Shown here: piece by piece, positions 17,106 through 18,304 of the stretch
Numbering within the stretch: position 1 is the stretch's first letter
How the letters are laid out: the number at the start of each line of letters is the position of its first letter
Source of the DNA: Gracilaria caudata
Lineage: Eukaryota > Rhodophyta > Florideophyceae > Gracilariales > Gracilariaceae
Length of the DNA stretch: 18,304 nucleotides
Reading direction: 5' to 3'
Assembly: GCA_030374735.1 (NCBI GenBank)
Contig: JASCIV010000497.1
Location: forward strand, 1 to 18,304
The notes under the pieces: model-generated
What the model was told of the DNA's origin: nothing
The model's database searches: none
Seen by the model: the letters and a program-made list of their open reading frames with translations, nothing else
Translations under genes and position numbers: made by a program

Positions 17106-18064
17106 ATGGCTATTCATCAACTGATGGCACCAATTGGGGCGATGTTGAGACCTCTGCTGTGGATCTTGATTCAAAAATGGCGAAGCTCGTTGTCTGTAGC
17201 GAGTTTGGTGGTGATTGACCGGTTCTTTGTGAATTATCTGGTTCCATTTGGAATTCTGGTTGGGATGTTCGTTGTTGGAATGGGGACGATTCGATCACTT
17301 TCAACTGGAGAGGACGAGTCATTGGGACAAAATGATGATGAGGGAGGACAGCATAAGTCACTAACGGGTGGGAAGAGCGCGGAAGTAGCTTTGGACTCTA
17401 CTTCGAATGTAGAAAGTAATGGTTTTGAGGGGTCTGCCGGAAGTGTTGTACGGAAATTCACTTACTTCTGTATATTTACTTACTAATGCAGACTACAATG
17501 GCTTTGGTGAAGGTTAGTTTTCAGCCGGTACTAATTGGGGTTTATGGGGCGAATGAGGAGGACGTTGGAAGGATTTACGGTGTTGTCGGAGCACTGGCTT
17601 TGTTTCCGCCAATTGCAGTGGCTGTCCTATCGAGAGTGCTGAAAGATTTTGACATTCTCGTGATCGGAATGGTCCTTGAGCTTTGCGGCACTTGATGTGC
17701 CTTCCATGGCTTGGAGAGGTAAGGCAATGGCAATTTGTGCTTGGTTTCATTCTGTGTATCAAGGCTTCGAACTTTTTCCTGACCGCGGTGTTTAGCACGT
17801 TCACGAAAAGTGTTGGAGGAAGAAAGTCCGGGAAACAAATGGGATACTTGTGGAGTATCTGCAGTGTGGGGCCGGCAGTGATTCAGTTCAGTTTTGCAAA
17901 CAGGATCGTGAATTTGTTTGGCTCGTGGAGTTTCTGCGTATGTGGTGGCTGGGATTGTTTTGGTATTGCATCCGTGGGGATGGAGATTGCTAGAAGTACA
18001 AACTCAGTACAAGGGTAACTGCAGTGAAGCAATAATCTACAAGTACCAAAGGTACTTTTGGTAG
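17106..18064 (+). pseudogene. Probable MFS-type membrane transporter, broken
   Basis: Four pieces in three frames share membrane-protein character. From ATG 17106: LMAPIGAMLRPLLWILIQ and FFVNYLVPFGILVGMFVVGM (two membrane segments), then a long acidic hydrophilic loop (17290-17450). From about 17490: VLIGVYGANEEDVGRIYGVV and FPPIAVAVLSRVLKDFDILV. From about 17690: WQFVLGFILCIKASNFFLTA, then STFTKSVGGRKSGKQMGYLW and FGSW. From 17933: SAYVVAGIVLVLHPWGWR and a stop at 18062-18064. The short conserved-looking loop with G-R/K-x2-G between helices suggests the major facilitator superfamily, but this is by eye. The 17448-17491 stretch (GTACGG...TGCAG, 44 nt) could be a real intron because it keeps the frame; the changes near 17690 and 17930 look like frameshifts. 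It starts beside the ligase-oxygenase gene in divergent orientation. Confidence 0.45.
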
Positions 18065-18107
18065 TGTAGAAGCCCTTGGTACGTCATATGATCTGATACA
18101 CCAAGGG
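18041..18107. other. Nested hairpin-forming sequence
   Basis: AAGTACC (18041-18047) pairs with GGTACTT (18051-18057), and CCCTTGGT (18073-18080) pairs perfectly with ACCAAGGG (18100-18107) around a loop with the palindrome TCATATGA (18084-18091). The parts share the ACCAA/TTGGT core, so alternative foldings are possible. It lies at the 3' end of the transporter remnant; it could be a 3'-UTR structure or the end of a small transposon. Confidence 0.5.
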
Positions 18108-18230
18108 TAAGCACATCATCATTCGGTGAAAAGGCAAGCACGCAGAGACGACGCATGTTGCTTCGTGACGCTCATCGAGAGCTCAAGTCTTCCCCCAATT
18201 CTTTGTCTGTTCGTAAAGATTACCAGCACG

Positions 18231-18304
18231 ATGACCCCTCCGCAAGGCCCAAACTCGTTAAATGATTTTGCAGTTGGCACTGAATTAGTAAAACAGGCCC
18301 TGGC
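18231..18304 (+). CDS. Possible start of a gene running off the right edge
   Basis: ATG 18231 opens a plus-strand frame, MTPPQGPNSLNDFAVGTELV, that stays open to the edge. The frame is also open upstream of the ATG back to about 18120. The minus strand is open over the same bases too, so the coding strand is uncertain and no family is recognisable from 24 codons. Confidence 0.25.
   Translation, partial: MTPPQGPNSLNDFAVGTELVKQAL

Noticed and set aside
1..18304. Possible CRISPR arrays, rRNA or tRNA genes.
   Set aside because: No regularly spaced direct repeats, no cloverleaf with a TTCGANNC-type arm, and no rRNA core sequence were seen on either strand.

Overview
This window looks like nuclear DNA from a eukaryotic microbe or alga. 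The evidence is a spliceosomal-type intron with a yeast-like branch point, a tyrosine-recombinase (DIRS-type) retroelement, a CACTA/Plavaka-like DNA transposase, a pleckstrin-homology (PH) domain, and long coding blocks with few introns. There are no bacterial operon or ribosome-binding-site signals. A red alga with few introns is my best guess, but no marker gene here proves it.

Layout. 1-2640 (minus): a decayed DNA transposase that runs off the left edge. 2964-3849 (plus): a small two-exon gene for a predicted nuclear coiled-coil protein, with a clear 95-nt intron. 4375-8238 (minus): a DIRS-type retroelement between two 216-bp direct repeats about 96% identical. Its tyrosine recombinase is open, but its reverse transcriptase/RNase H frame has lost the YxDD box and carries a nonsense codon. 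8916-12911 (plus): a 1331-codon protein with collagen-like glycine repeats, then a PH domain, interrupted by one in-frame TAA. 12912-15271: a retroelement graveyard with a Ty3/gypsy integrase fragment, a possible RNase H fragment, and at least three copies of a CT-tract/hairpin repeat whose stems differ in sequence but stay paired. 15272-17098 (minus): a broken gene joining a circularly permuted ATP-grasp ligase to a Fe(II)/2-oxoglutarate (TauD-like) dioxygenase. 17106-18064 (plus, divergent from it): a broken gene for a probable MFS-type transporter. 18231-18304: a possible gene start at the right edge.

The most interesting points are the ligase-oxygenase fusion next to a divergent transporter, which together resemble the remains of a small-molecule biosynthesis cluster; the hairpin repeat family with compensatory changes; the collagen-like/PH protein with a single stop; and the retroelement whose catalytic box was removed by a small deletion between short repeats. 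Nearly every long gene carries at least one frameshift or stop. Either the locus is decaying, or the assembly has indel errors; read mapping and RNA data would decide. All family assignments come from reading motifs by eye, with no database search.
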